DNA of 61,851 nt from a virus. Under the pieces are notes generated by a model. That model saw only the letters and a list, made by a program, of their open reading frames with translations, made no database searches and was not told the origin of the DNA. The translations under genes were made by a program, and so were the position numbers. Numbering within the stretch: position 1 is the first letter of the stretch; every line of letters starts with the position of its first letter. This document shows, piece by piece, positions 50,736 through 59,345 of the stretch. Location: the IMG/VR virus record IMGVR_UViG_3300048597_000294, positions 1 to 61,851 of that record. One strand, given 5' to 3'.

Positions 50736-50983
50736 TGAAGGCCAGCGACTACGACGACAAGGAGCTGGCGCTGCTCATGACGCTCCAGGCGCTCCATGCC
50801 GGGAAGCTCGACTGCGACCCGGTCGCACGCGACAACGCGCTGATCCTGCTCTCGGGCAAGGGATGGGTGACGGTCAGGCGCCCGGACGACCCACCGGATG
50901 CGCCTGCGACCTGGGCCGTAACACGGGCGGGAGCGCGTGAAATCGCCCTGTTGAAAAGGTCGAGGCCGCCCTGGCTGCTGTGA
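50735..50983 (+). CDS. Small hypothetical protein (82 aa)
   Basis: The ATG overlaps the terminase stop. The protein is helical then Pro-rich (RPDDPPDAPATWAVTRAGAR). Its last 110 bases overlap the leftward gene that starts at 51149, so one of the two may be shorter than called. No family recognised. Confidence 0.55.
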   Translation: MKASDYDDKELALLMTLQALHAGKLDCDPVARDNALILLSGKGWVTVRRPDDPPDAPATWAVTRAGAREIALLKRSRPPWLL

Positions 50984-51149
50984 GGCGCCGCATCTCCAGG
51001 TCCAGCTCGGCGCGCTCCACGCTGACCTCGCGCAGGTAGGTCGACGGTTCGCGATCGCTGAGCCGCGCCGCGCGCGCGATCGAGTCGAATTGCTCGAAGC
51101 TCATCCGGACGCGGATGATCTCTTTCAGCTTCCCCTTGCGCTCGGCCAC
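50874..51149 (-). CDS. Ribbon-helix-helix-like regulator (91 aa)
   Basis: The N-terminal IIRVRMSFEQFDSIARAARL, then SDREPSTYLREVSVERA, matches the strand plus two-helix layout of RHH (CopG/Arc-type) DNA-binding proteins. The C-terminus is a long, Arg/Pro-rich tail that overlaps the preceding rightward gene. It is divergent from the portal gene, and motif copy 3 (GTCCTACAACG) lies between the two, 16 bases before this start. Control of that motif is inferred. Confidence 0.6.
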   Translation of the reverse strand: MAERKGKLKEIIRVRMSFEQFDSIARAARLSDREPSTYLREVSVERAELDLEMRRLTAARAASTFSTGRFHALPPVLRPRSQAHPVGRPGA

Positions 51150-51164
51150 AGCCTCGGCCTCCCT

Positions 51165-51178
51165 GTCCTACAACGCCG
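51165..51178. promoter_or_regulatory. Intergenic motif GTCCTACAACG, copy 3
   Basis: GTCCTACAACGCCG lies in the short divergent gap between the RHH-type regulator start (51149, leftward) and the portal start (51211, rightward). The distance to the downstream start codon (46 bases) is nearly the same as for copy 2 (47 bases). The first 11 bases equal copies 1 and 2. An identical 14-mer also occurs inside the portal gene at 53634. Confidence 0.5.
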
Positions 51179-51210
51179 CCCAGTCCTTGCGCCGAGCATA
51201 GGCTCCGCGC

Positions 51211-53754
51211 GTGACTCGTACCAAGCCCGAAGCTCGGCGCGCGCCGAACAAGACCGCGAAGCAGGCGCAGTCGTTCCCGCACCTGAACCTGCGCAGCAAC
51301 GTCGCGCAGTCCGATGGCTACGAGGTCACGAGCCTCGACAGCTACATCGCGCGCTCGTTCGGCGCGGCCGCGGTGCCGACGCTGTTCTCGATCGCGCCGA
51401 AGACCGCTGGCAAGCGCGAGCCGGACGTCCCGTTCATCGACAACTGGACCGTGTTCGCGTGCCTCCGCGCGCTCGAGCAAGGCGTCGCCGGCGTGCGATT
51501 GCGCGTGTGGGAGAGTGCCGACCCGAAGGCGAGGGAGGTCGGTGAAGACCACCCGCTGGTCAAGCTGCTGCGCAAGCCCAACCGCTCGCAGTCGTGGTCC
51601 CAGCTCGCCGCGGCGGGCATCGTCCACCGCCGGCTGACGGGCGAGGACTTCTGGTTCCTGATGGACGCTGCGGGCAAGCCCGCGGCTCCGATGATCGAGG
51701 GCCAGAGCCCGACGACGCTCGTCCCGCCGGTTCCGTTCGACTACCCGTCGCAGATCGTCTCGGTGAGCGGCGGCGCGACCGTCAGCGACCAGCGCGACAA
51801 CCTCGGTCGCGTCGCGACATGGCAGTACGGCAGCGCGAAGGGCAGCTCCGCGATCTTCCCGCGCCACAGCGTCGTCCACTTCAAGGACTACAACCCGGCC
51901 GACCCCGAGCGGGGTCTGGGTGCCGTCGCCGTCGCCGATCGCCAGATCCGCATCGCGTTCCAGGCCGAGCGGTACATGGACTCGATGCTCCGCGGCGGAG
52001 GTCCCGGCGCGTTCGCGATCCGCGAAGACCCGATCGACCCGAAGGAGCACGCCCGTCAGCAGCGCGAACTCAACTCGATGTCGCGTGATCCCGAGGCCCC
52101 GGGGCAGACGAAGCTCCTGCAGGGCAAGTGGACGATCACGGCGAACCCGGCCTCGACGAAGAACCTCGGCGTCTTCGATCAGCTCCGCTGGTCGCGCGAC
52201 GTCATCGCGACGCTGCTCCAGGTCCCGCTCCCGGTCATCAACGTCCTGGAGAACGCGACCTACGCGAACGGCCAGGAGTCGTGGCGCCAGTTCTTCCTCG
52301 GCATCGCGGCCTACCTCGTTGGCGTGGCCGACGTCATCAACTCGCAGTTCCTGCCCAACCTGAAGGACCCGCAGGCGCAGAAGTTCCGGGTGTCGTTCGC
52401 GATCGACGAGATCGAGTCGCTCAAGAAGGACAACGTCGAGCGCTACAAGGCGGCGGCGGAGATGTCGCGCCCGCCGTCGACGATCTCGTTCGAGGAGGCG
52501 TGCGAGATCCTCGACTTGCCGATCCGCCCCACGAAGTTCGGCAAGCACGTCCTCGTTTCGTCGACTCTCGTGCCCATCGAGTACCTGCTCGAGGACCCTG
52601 CCGGGGCTTCGGGCGCCGTGGATCCGTCGAAGGATGCAGCCGTCGCCGCGCTGCCTGGCGGGACTGCGGTTCAGGACCAGGCCATGAACGGCGCGCAGAC
52701 GGCGTCGTTGCTCGAGATCCTGGGCGCCGTTTCAGAGGGCAAGCTGACCCCCGATGGAGCGGTCGCCGTCATCGTGGTCGCCTTCCCGGCGATCTCCGAG
52801 GAGGAGGCCCGGCGCATGGTCGACGGCGTCAACGAGAAGCCGCCCGAGCCCACGCCGACGCCCGCAGACCCGAAGGTCGACCCTAAGAAGGACTTCGACG
52901 CGACCGAACGCGCGGCCCTGTTCGGCCACCTCGAGCCGCTGGGCGAGGCGGCGCGCAAGGAGTACGCCCGCTCCTTCGAGCAGCGAATCCTGCGCAAGGG
53001 CGATCGCGCGATCTACGCGGGCGCCAAGAAGTGGTTCGCCCAGATCCAGCGAGCCACCCTCGCGCGCTGGCAGGCCTTCGCCAACGAGGCGGGGAAGTCC
53101 CTCGCCGGCGCGACGAAGTCCACCGAGACGGAGATCGAGCTGCTCCTGATCGAGCGGCGCACCAAATGGGAGCAGCTCCTCGCCGACTACACGGGTCCGG
53201 CCATCGACCAGGTCTACGAGCTGTCCCTGAACGACGCGGCGGACGAGTTCGGCGGGATCTCCATCCCCATGACGGACGTGCGCGTGCAGGAAGCGCTGCG
53301 CACGCAGAAGCTCGCCCTGTCGGAAGGCGTCACCTCGACGGTTTCGAACCGCGTCAAGAAGGTCATCCTCGACGTGCTGGGCGATCCGGCCACGATCGGT
53401 GATCTGCAGCTCGCCGTGCGCGAGTACCTGCCCGAGCTGACCGACGAGCTGAACCGCGTCTTCGGCACCAAGGAGGCGCGCGCCCTCACGATCGCGCGTA
53501 CGGAGTCGGGGCACGCCGCCAGCTCGGCCAAGTTCCTCCAGTACGGAGAGATGGGCGCCGAGCGCCTGCAGTGGGTCACGGCGCACGACGACCACGTGCG
53601 GGATTCGCACCGGGAACTCGACGGAACAGTCGTGTCCTACAACGCCGAGTTCGCTTCCGGGCTCCGATACCCTCGCGACTCGAACGGGCCCGCAGACGAG
53701 GTCATCAACTGCCGGTGCACGTTCATCGGCCTGTTCCCCGAGGAAGAACCTTGA
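51211..53754 (+). CDS. Portal protein fused to a MuF-type minor head protein (847 aa)
   Basis: Residues ~30-470 are an HK97-type portal: FIDNWTVFACLRALEQGVAG, then RHSVVHFKDYNPAD, and RDVIATLLQVPLPVINVLEN. A linker and long helices follow, and residues ~600-845 match the Mu gpF/SPP1 gp7 family: TIARTESGHAASSAKF, then RLQWVTAHDDHVRDSH, LDGTVV and NCRC. The MuF part is normally a separate minor head protein involved in early infection or DNA ejection. Start GTG at 51211. The stop overlaps the protease start (TTGA). Confidence 0.9.
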   Translation: MTRTKPEARRAPNKTAKQAQSFPHLNLRSNVAQSDGYEVTSLDSYIARSFGAAAVPTLFSIAPKTAGKREPDVPFIDNWTVFACLRALEQGVAGVRLRVWESADPKAREVGEDHPLVKLLRKPNRSQSWSQLAAAGIVHRRLTGEDFWFLMDAAGKPAAPMIEGQSPTTLVPPVPFDYPSQIVSVSGGATVSDQRDNLGRVATWQYGSAKGSSAIFPRHSVVHFKDYNPADPERGLGAVAVADRQIRIAFQAERYMDSMLRGGGPGAFAIREDPIDPKEHARQQRELNSMSRDPEAPGQTKLLQGKWTITANPASTKNLGVFDQLRWSRDVIATLLQVPLPVINVLENATYANGQESWRQFFLGIAAYLVGVADVINSQFLPNLKDPQAQKFRVSFAIDEIESLKKDNVERYKAAAEMSRPPSTISFEEACEILDLPIRPTKFGKHVLVSSTLVPIEYLLEDPAGASGAVDPSKDAAVAALPGGTAVQDQAMNGAQTASLLEILGAVSEGKLTPDGAVAVIVVAFPAISEEEARRMVDGVNEKPPEPTPTPADPKVDPKKDFDATERAALFGHLEPLGEAARKEYARSFEQRILRKGDRAIYAGAKKWFAQIQRATLARWQAFANEAGKSLAGATKSTETEIELLLIERRTKWEQLLADYTGPAIDQVYELSLNDAADEFGGISIPMTDVRVQEALRTQKLALSEGVTSTVSNRVKKVILDVLGDPATIGDLQLAVREYLPELTDELNRVFGTKEARALTIARTESGHAASSAKFLQYGEMGAERLQWVTAHDDHVRDSHRELDGTVVSYNAEFASGLRYPRDSNGPADEVINCRCTFIGLFPEEEP

Positions 53755-54791
53755 CCACCGTCATCGACAAGCAGTCGGAGCTGAGGACGCTCGCGCGAGC
53801 GATCTTCGCCGGTGTCGCCACGCAAGAGGACCTCGCGCGCGTCAAGGCCGAGGAGGTCTACGCGATCAAGTCCGACACGTCGGAGCCGCGCCGCTCCCTG
53901 CACGTGTTCGGCAAGGCCGAGAAGGGCAAGGGCGAGCGCACGCGCCGCTTCATCGCCAGCACCGAACGCGTCGACCGCCAGGGCGACATCATTCGCGTCA
54001 AGGGCTGGGACCTCTCCGACTTCAAGCAGAACCCCGTGGCGCTGTGGTGCCACATGTCCCGCGATCTGCCGCTCGGACTCGTCTCGGAGTTCGTGAAGGA
54101 CACCAAGGCAGACACCCCCGCGCTCGTGGAGTCGATCGATTTCCACGAGCCGGACCTCTACCCGTTCGCCGACCAGGTCTTGCGCTTCATCGACGCGGGC
54201 GGGATCCGCGCGACGTCGGTGGGGTACATCCCGCTCGCGGGCGGCGTGAAGTACCCGGCCACGCCCGAGGAGCGCGACGCGCTCGGCCTCGGACCGTGGG
54301 GCGTCGAGTACACGAAGGTCTCGCAGCTCGAGCTCTCGGTGTGCCCCGTGCCCGCGCAAGCCGACGCGCTGGGCGTGAAGGACATCGAGAAGGCGCTGGG
54401 CGATCTCGTGCGCGAGAAGAAGCTCACCGCCGCTCAGGCCAAGTCGCTGCTCGAAGCCGCCGCCGAACCGACCGTGTTCGCGCTGGGCGGCATCGGCAAG
54501 GACGGCGAAGAAGAACACGAGGAGGACGAGCACAAGCCGTCCGCCCTCGACAAGACGCTCGAGCTGCTCAACGCGACGCTCGAAGCCGTCAACCGAACGC
54601 TCGATGCGAACAGCGCGCTGCAGGGGCGCGTGGACCAACTCGAGCGGGACCTCGCGGACCTCAAGAAGAAGTCCGCCGCGCCGGGCACCAGTCGCGAGCC
54701 CGAATCGCAGCCCGCCACCAGCGACACGCGCGCCAACGCGCCCGAGGACTTCTACGCGAAGGCCCTCGGCGACGTGGTCGCGAAGCTCTGA
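53751..54791 (+). CDS. HK97-type prohead protease with scaffold tail (346 aa)
   Basis: The N-terminal 200 residues are the protease: FIASTERVDRQGDIIRVKGW, the His of LWCHMSRDLPLG near residue 102, and the Ser in IRATSVGYIP near residue 155, which pair as in S78 family proteases. The C-terminal part holds an Ala/Glu coiled coil (LLNATLEAVNRTLDANSALQ) that probably acts as an internal scaffold, cleaved during maturation. The TTG start overlaps the portal stop. Confidence 0.88.
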   Translation: MTTVIDKQSELRTLARAIFAGVATQEDLARVKAEEVYAIKSDTSEPRRSLHVFGKAEKGKGERTRRFIASTERVDRQGDIIRVKGWDLSDFKQNPVALWCHMSRDLPLGLVSEFVKDTKADTPALVESIDFHEPDLYPFADQVLRFIDAGGIRATSVGYIPLAGGVKYPATPEERDALGLGPWGVEYTKVSQLELSVCPVPAQADALGVKDIEKALGDLVREKKLTAAQAKSLLEAAAEPTVFALGGIGKDGEEEHEEDEHKPSALDKTLELLNATLEAVNRTLDANSALQGRVDQLERDLADLKKKSAAPGTSREPESQPATSDTRANAPEDFYAKALGDVVAKL

Positions 54792-54824
54792 AACGCCCAC
54801 GCCAACCCTGCACGGAGTACGCAC

Positions 54825-56039
54825 ATGACCGCCACGCTCACGCCCGAACAGATGACCGAGAACCTCCTCGCGCGAGTGAAGGAGATCGTGTCGACGTCCA
54901 ACACCGAGACCATCGCGAAGATGAAGGCCGACCAGGAGGCGTTCGCCGCCTCGTTCAAGGCCGACATGCTCGCCGCGCAGGCGAAGCACGTCGTCTCGGG
55001 CCTCGACCCCAAGTCCAAGGAGGTCAAGGAGTACTCGGTGATGCGCCTCATCAAGGGCGCGCAGGCCGCCAACAAGCGCGGCGACATCGCGATGAAGGAG
55101 ATCTGCCCGATGGAGTTCGAGCTCCACGAGGCGACCCTCAAGCAGATGAAGGACATGAACGCGAGCACGGATAGCCTGGGCGGCTACCTCGTGCCGGCGC
55201 AGGTCATGCAGGCCAACATCCTGCCGCTGATGCAGGAAGCGCTGATCCTGCAGTCCCTCGGCGTGACGTTCATGGACGGCCTCTCCGGTTCTCCGGTCGA
55301 GATCCCGAAGGACACCGGCGCGCTGACGGGCTTCTGGGTCAACCACGACACCACGTCGAGCCCGAGCGCCGTCACGTCGAGCGACTCGTCGTTCGGCCAG
55401 ATCAAGATGACGCCGAAGACGGCCGCCGCGCGCACGGTGCTGTCGGATCGCCTCATCAACCAGTCGACGCCGGCGGCCGAGGGCATCATCCGCACGAAGA
55501 TCGCCCGCGACCTGAACCTGCTCATCGAGATCGCCGCGATCAACGGTACGGGCGCCGACGGTCAACCGCGCGGCCTCCTGCAGACGGACGGCATCGACAC
55601 GTCGGTGTCGGTGGGCAGCGTCTCGGCCGCGACGTCGTACGACAAGTTCATCGACATGATCGTGGCCCTGTTCACGAACACGAAGGGCAACGTCATGAGC
55701 CCGAAGTGGCTCATGGACCGCACCACGTGGGGCTCCCTGATGAAGGTCAAGGACCCGACGGACAACACCCAACCGAAGGCCCGTCGCCTGCTGACGGCCG
55801 CGCCGGAGAAGTACCTGATCGGCTACGAGTACGTCGCGAGCGGCAACGCGCCGGCGTCGACCCTCGTGCTGGGCGACTGGTCGAACATGATCGTCGGTCG
55901 CTGGGGTGGCCTCGTGATCAAGGTCGACTCCCTCTCGGTCCTCGGCCGCCTGCAGACGCAGGTGCTCGCCTCGACGGAACTCGACACCCAGGTGTCGTAC
56001 GGCCAGTCCTTCGTCAAGGGCACGAGCGTCTCGGCCTGA
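54825..56039 (+). CDS. Major capsid protein, HK97 fold (404 aa)
   Basis: The N-terminal 110 residues are a helical, charged delta-like domain (KADQEAFAASFKADMLAAQA), followed by the HK97 fold: GGYLVPAQVMQANILPLMQE, DRLINQSTPAAEGII, and WLMDRTTWGSLMKVKD. It forms the icosahedral shell after the N-terminal part is cut off by the protease. It is followed by a hairpin terminator. AGTACGCAC precedes the ATG, with no strong Shine-Dalgarno. Confidence 0.93.
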   Translation: MTATLTPEQMTENLLARVKEIVSTSNTETIAKMKADQEAFAASFKADMLAAQAKHVVSGLDPKSKEVKEYSVMRLIKGAQAANKRGDIAMKEICPMEFELHEATLKQMKDMNASTDSLGGYLVPAQVMQANILPLMQEALILQSLGVTFMDGLSGSPVEIPKDTGALTGFWVNHDTTSSPSAVTSSDSSFGQIKMTPKTAAARTVLSDRLINQSTPAAEGIIRTKIARDLNLLIEIAAINGTGADGQPRGLLQTDGIDTSVSVGSVSAATSYDKFIDMIVALFTNTKGNVMSPKWLMDRTTWGSLMKVKDPTDNTQPKARRLLTAAPEKYLIGYEYVASGNAPASTLVLGDWSNMIVGRWGGLVIKVDSLSVLGRLQTQVLASTELDTQVSYGQSFVKGTSVSA

Positions 56040-56054
56040 TCCAGGAACGGCAAT

Positions 56055-56082
56055 GCCCGACCGCGCTTCGGTGCGGTCGGGC
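56055..56082 (+). terminator. Hairpin terminator after the major capsid gene
   Basis: GCCCGACCGC...GCGGTCGGGC pairs over 10-12 bp around a TTCG-type tetraloop. No clear T-run follows, so it may work as a partial or Rho-assisted terminator or as an mRNA-stabilising hairpin. Its place just after the capsid gene agrees with tuning of capsid expression. Confidence 0.65.
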
Positions 56083-56129
56083 GCCACACATCCACCACCA
56101 GCACACGACCCCTTCGGAGATCTCGGAAC

Positions 56130-56561
56130 ATGGAAGGCAACCCGAACACCTGCACCAAGACCGTGCAGGCCATCAAGAGCGCGGCGCACGCCGCGACCGT
56201 CACGCCCTCGACCGGCATCGACTGCCGCGGCTGGGACGAGCTGCTCATCGTCATCAACGCGGGCACGTGCGTCGGCGCGGGCTCCGCGACGGTCACGATC
56301 CAGGAGTCGTCGGCCTCGGACGGAACGGGCGACGCGTTCGCCACGATCGGCACGTTCACGGCCATCACGACCGCGAACGACGACGCGATCCACGTCGGCC
56401 GCATCAAGCTCTCGCAGCGCAACCGCTACATCCGCGCGGTGCTGACCTACGCGGGCAACGGCTCGACGGAAGTCACGCCGATCGGCATCGCGTTCGTGCT
56501 CATGGGCCCGCGCGACACCGCGCTCGCCACCGACACGTTCGTCGTCAACACCGACAACTGA
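56130..56561 (+). CDS. Capsid-associated beta protein (143 aa), related to 57030
   Basis: Beta-rich protein (ATVTIQESSASDGTGDAFAT, then RNRYIRAVLTYAGNGSTEVT) with the look of head decoration or stabilising proteins near the capsid gene. The protein at 57030 has the same strand pattern (ALAVTLYDSDDNSNFSAVAA and RRYVRLRLAG). A structural role on the head is inferred from position and fold pattern. Confidence 0.7.
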   Translation: MEGNPNTCTKTVQAIKSAAHAATVTPSTGIDCRGWDELLIVINAGTCVGAGSATVTIQESSASDGTGDAFATIGTFTAITTANDDAIHVGRIKLSQRNRYIRAVLTYAGNGSTEVTPIGIAFVLMGPRDTALATDTFVVNTDN

Positions 56562-56594
56562 TCCCGCAAGGGCTCGGCTCGATCGAACGCCATT

Positions 56595-56625
56595 CGGGCC
56601 GGGGCGTCCAGCGCGCTCCGGCCCG
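56595..56625 (+). terminator. Hairpin terminator in the head region
   Basis: CGGGCCGG and CCGGCCCG form an 8-bp stem with a 15-base loop, followed by TTCTCTTC. It lies between two coupled head-gene units and may modulate downstream expression. Confidence 0.55.
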
Positions 56626-56653
56626 TTCTCTTCACCAGGAACCGAGAACCGCC

Positions 56654-57028
56654 ATGCCCCAGATCCACATCGTCGCCCCCGGCTACTACCTGCACTTGCC
56701 CGCCAACGTGGACGAGTTCCGCGGTTGCTGGCTGCGCCCCGGTGGGGTGCTGGACCTCGAAGACCCCTACATCGCCGACGCGGTGAAGGGCCAGGAATAC
56801 AAGCTCGTGCCGGCCGGCGAAGGGGATCCGCAGACGCCGGACCCGCTGCCCAACGAGCGCATGCGCATCGTGCGCGAGCAGTTCCTTGGCACCTACAAGG
56901 CGCCGAAGACCGACGAGGAAGAGATCACGGAGCGTGCCGAGAACGCGGCGCGCGACGAGCAGTTGACCGACGACATCCCCGAGCCGGTGCTGACGCTCCC
57001 TCGGGCCAAGGGAAAGAAGGGCAAGTGA
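56654..57028 (+). CDS. Hypothetical head protein (124 aa)
   Basis: Begins with IHIVAPGYYLHLPANVDEFR and a compact alpha/beta core, then a Lys/Glu-rich helical tail ending in AKGKKGK. Its place between capsid-region beta proteins suggests head-tail joining or head stabilisation. No family recognised. The ATG at 56654 lies 21 bases after the hairpin and its TTCTCTTC tract. Confidence 0.65.
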   Translation: MPQIHIVAPGYYLHLPANVDEFRGCWLRPGGVLDLEDPYIADAVKGQEYKLVPAGEGDPQTPDPLPNERMRIVREQFLGTYKAPKTDEEEITERAENAARDEQLTDDIPEPVLTLPRAKGKKGK

Positions 57029-57029
57029 C

Positions 57030-57428
57030 ATGACCGCACGCGACGGTTCTCTCGGCCTGGTGACGACGATGCTCCGCGGCCCCACCACGGTGGGCTCGAG
57101 CGTCGACACGGCGTCGATCGACATGTCCACCCACGCTCACGCGCTGTTCCACATCACCTCGACGGTGACCAGCGGCAAGGCGCTGGCTGTCACGCTGTAC
57201 GACAGCGACGACAACTCCAACTTCTCGGCCGTGGCGGCGCTCGACACGGTCAACTTCGCCGTCGACTCGAGCAGCATCACGCAGACCATCCTCGTCGCGT
57301 CTCGCCGCACGCGTCGCTACGTGCGCCTGCGCCTCGCCGGCACGTCCTCGCCGGCCACGTGCGTCACGGTGACCCAGCTCAACGCCCACAACCTCCGCTT
57401 CGACACGATCAACGCCAAGCTGCTGTGA
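57030..57428 (+). CDS. Capsid-associated beta protein (132 aa), related to 56130
   Basis: The protein reads as a beta sandwich (HALFHITSTVTSGKALAVTL, then RRTRRYVRLRLAGTSSPATC) and looks like a paralogue of the protein at 56130. The stop overlaps the next start (GTGA). Likely a capsid decoration or minor head protein. Confidence 0.65.
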   Translation: MTARDGSLGLVTTMLRGPTTVGSSVDTASIDMSTHAHALFHITSTVTSGKALAVTLYDSDDNSNFSAVAALDTVNFAVDSSSITQTILVASRRTRRYVRLRLAGTSSPATCVTVTQLNAHNLRFDTINAKLL

Positions 57429-58027
57429 ACCTCACGACGAAAGAGCGGGTCAAGGCCCTGATGAAGGAGGACAGCGCCACGCGCGATGCCCTCATCGATC
57501 AGCTCATCGCCTTCGTGTCCGCCGACATGGAGGCGTGGCTCCGTCGCGACGTGCAGATCGAGACGCGGCGCACGGACATCATCCCCGTCGAGTGGGGCGT
57601 CGTGGAGATCCCGCTGCAGGCCTACCCCGTCACGGCGATCACGTCGGTCCGCAACAACAGCGTGAACTCGTTCTCGGGGCGCCCGACCTGGGTGATCAAC
57701 GAGGACTACATCGCGCGCCTGGACATCGGGACGATCCAGCCGCTGACCGAGCCCGAATGGCTCGTCGACAGCACCGGGCGCCCGAAGGCTCCCACGTGGT
57801 TCGAGGTGCAGTACTCCGGCGGCATGGCCGCGGACACGGCCTCGTTCATCACGAACTACCCGGCCCTGGCTGGCGCCTGCGACATGCAGGTGCGCTACCT
57901 GTCCCAGCGCCTCGCCGCGCTCGGCGGCAACGTGCAGATCGGCGACAGTGGCACCGAGTTCGTGAAGGCCTACGACTGGTTGCCCGCGGTGGCCCGCGCC
58001 TTGGCGTACGAACGCCGGGAGGCGTGA
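57425..58027 (+). CDS. Head-tail connector protein, gp6-like (200 aa)
   Basis: The protein begins with a helical region (RVKALMKEDSATRDALIDQL, then IAFVSADMEAWL) and a beta-rich centre (EIPLQAYPVTAITSVRNNS), the layout of DNA-packaging/connector proteins (HK97 gp6 group). It joins portal to tail. The GTG start overlaps the previous stop. Confidence 0.75.
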   Translation: MNLTTKERVKALMKEDSATRDALIDQLIAFVSADMEAWLRRDVQIETRRTDIIPVEWGVVEIPLQAYPVTAITSVRNNSVNSFSGRPTWVINEDYIARLDIGTIQPLTEPEWLVDSTGRPKAPTWFEVQYSGGMAADTASFITNYPALAGACDMQVRYLSQRLAALGGNVQIGDSGTEFVKAYDWLPAVARALAYERREA

Positions 58028-58031
58028 CGCC

Positions 58032-58721
58032 GTGGGACTCTCCATCCAAGTCGACGCGCGCAAGCTCTCGCAGGCGCTGGAGCGCATGCCGGAGCTCATG
58101 GCTCGGCGCGGCCAGGCGGCGTTCAGTCGAGCGGGGAACGACTTCACGGGCGGCGTCATCAAGCGCATGGGGAAGTACCCCAACGCGCCAGGCGGCGGTC
58201 TGAACATCCGCTCGGCGCGGCTGCGCGACTCGATCGGCTTCGCGGTGACCGGCGACTCGCTCGGCACCTTGCAGCTCAAGGTGTTCTCGGCGGGCGTGCC
58301 CTACGCGAACCTCCAGGAGTACGGCGGCGTCGTGCGCCCGAAGACGGGCAAATTCCTGACGATCCCCACGCCCGCGAACCTGACCGGCGCAGGCGTGCCC
58401 CGTTTCCCGAGCGCGCGCGACTTCATCAACCAGCACAAGGGCGAGACGTTCTGGCTGCGCACCGAGGCCGGTGGGCGGCAGAACCTGCTGCTCATGTGGA
58501 AGAAGCCGGGGCTGGCGCAGCGCCGCTCCTTGAAGCTCGGCAACAGCAAGGCGGCCAAGGAGACGGCCGTGCCCATGTTCCGCTTGGTGCGATCCTCGAC
58601 CGTGCGCGGTCGCTTGGGCATGCGCGACACGTGGAACGAACTGTCGCAGGACCGCATGGACAAGCTCTCGGCCGCGATGCGCCTCGCCGTGCGCGACGCC
58701 CTGGGAGGTTCCGGTGGCTGA
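58032..58721 (+). CDS. Tail completion/HK97 gp10-like protein (229 aa)
   Basis: SIQVDARKLSQALERMPELM, then RSARLRDSIGFAVTGDSLGT, and YANLQEYGG, match the HK97 gp10 minor tail/neck family, which joins tail tube to connector. The start is GTG at 58032. The gene overlaps the next one by eight bases. Confidence 0.82.
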   Translation: MGLSIQVDARKLSQALERMPELMARRGQAAFSRAGNDFTGGVIKRMGKYPNAPGGGLNIRSARLRDSIGFAVTGDSLGTLQLKVFSAGVPYANLQEYGGVVRPKTGKFLTIPTPANLTGAGVPRFPSARDFINQHKGETFWLRTEAGGRQNLLLMWKKPGLAQRRSLKLGNSKAAKETAVPMFRLVRSSTVRGRLGMRDTWNELSQDRMDKLSAAMRLAVRDALGGSGG

Positions 58722-59049
58722 GATCGTGTGGGCGCTCGAGCCGGAGTTCAGCGTGCGTCGCCGCGGGCAACGTCGCGGCGTCGCAACGCCGCCCGACGGC
58801 GGGTTCGTGCAGCGCCGCCAGCTCGTCGACCGCGAGCTTCCGGCCTGGGTCCTCACCTGGAAGCACTGCCGCCGCTCGGCGATGGGCCTGCTCGAGTACT
58901 ACTGGGCCGAGACCAAACGCGGCGTAGTGCCGATGCTCTACACCCCGCCGGACGAGCCGCAGTTGCGCGTGTGCATCGCGTCGTTCACGCGTCGCTGGAC
59001 GAGCTCCCACGGCGGCGAGGCCGAGGTCGTGCTGGAGGCGATCCGCTGA
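58714..59049 (+). CDS. Small phage tail-region protein (111 aa)
   Basis: A short beta-rich protein (AWVLTWKHCRRSAMGLLEYY, then RVCIASFTRRWTSS) in the place of a neck/tail protein. GGGAGG precedes the GTG start. No family can be assigned with confidence. Confidence 0.65.
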   Translation: MAEIVWALEPEFSVRRRGQRRGVATPPDGGFVQRRQLVDRELPAWVLTWKHCRRSAMGLLEYYWAETKRGVVPMLYTPPDEPQLRVCIASFTRRWTSSHGGEAEVVLEAIR

Positions 59050-59345
59050 TGGCACGCGTCCGCAACCTCGACTACGGCGAAGGCGTCAAGGGCATCGCGT
59101 TCGAATGCCCCGGGTGCGAGAGCCATCACGCCGTGCCCACGACCGGCCCGAGGGCCTGGCGCTACAACGACGACATGGACGCTCCGACGCTGGAGCCGTC
59201 CATCCTTGTGCGCTGGCCGCAGGGCGATCCGCCCGTGAACAAGGTGTGCCACTCGTTCGTGCGCGCCGGCCGCATCGAGTTCCTGAGCGACTGCACCCAC
59301 AAGCTCGCGGGTCAGACCGTCGAGCTGATGGAGGTCGCGCCGTGA
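59049..59345 (+). CDS. DUF6527-like protein (98 aa)
   Basis: ECPGCESHH at the start, then WRYNDDMDAPTLEPSILVRW, then CHSFV and LSDCTHKLAGQTVELMEV, fit a small phage family labelled DUF6527 (often misnamed ammonia monooxygenase). The CxxC and the CHSF/DCTH pairs may bind zinc. Its ATG overlaps the previous stop (TGATG). Confidence 0.82.
   Translation: MARVRNLDYGEGVKGIAFECPGCESHHAVPTTGPRAWRYNDDMDAPTLEPSILVRWPQGDPPVNKVCHSFVRAGRIEFLSDCTHKLAGQTVELMEVAP

Noticed and set aside
53634-53647. A fourth regulatory motif copy (GTCCTACAACGCCG)
   Set aside because: It is an exact 14-base match to copy 3 but inside the portal-MuF coding region, where it encodes Ser-Tyr-Asn with common codons. It is not annotated as a site, only mentioned.
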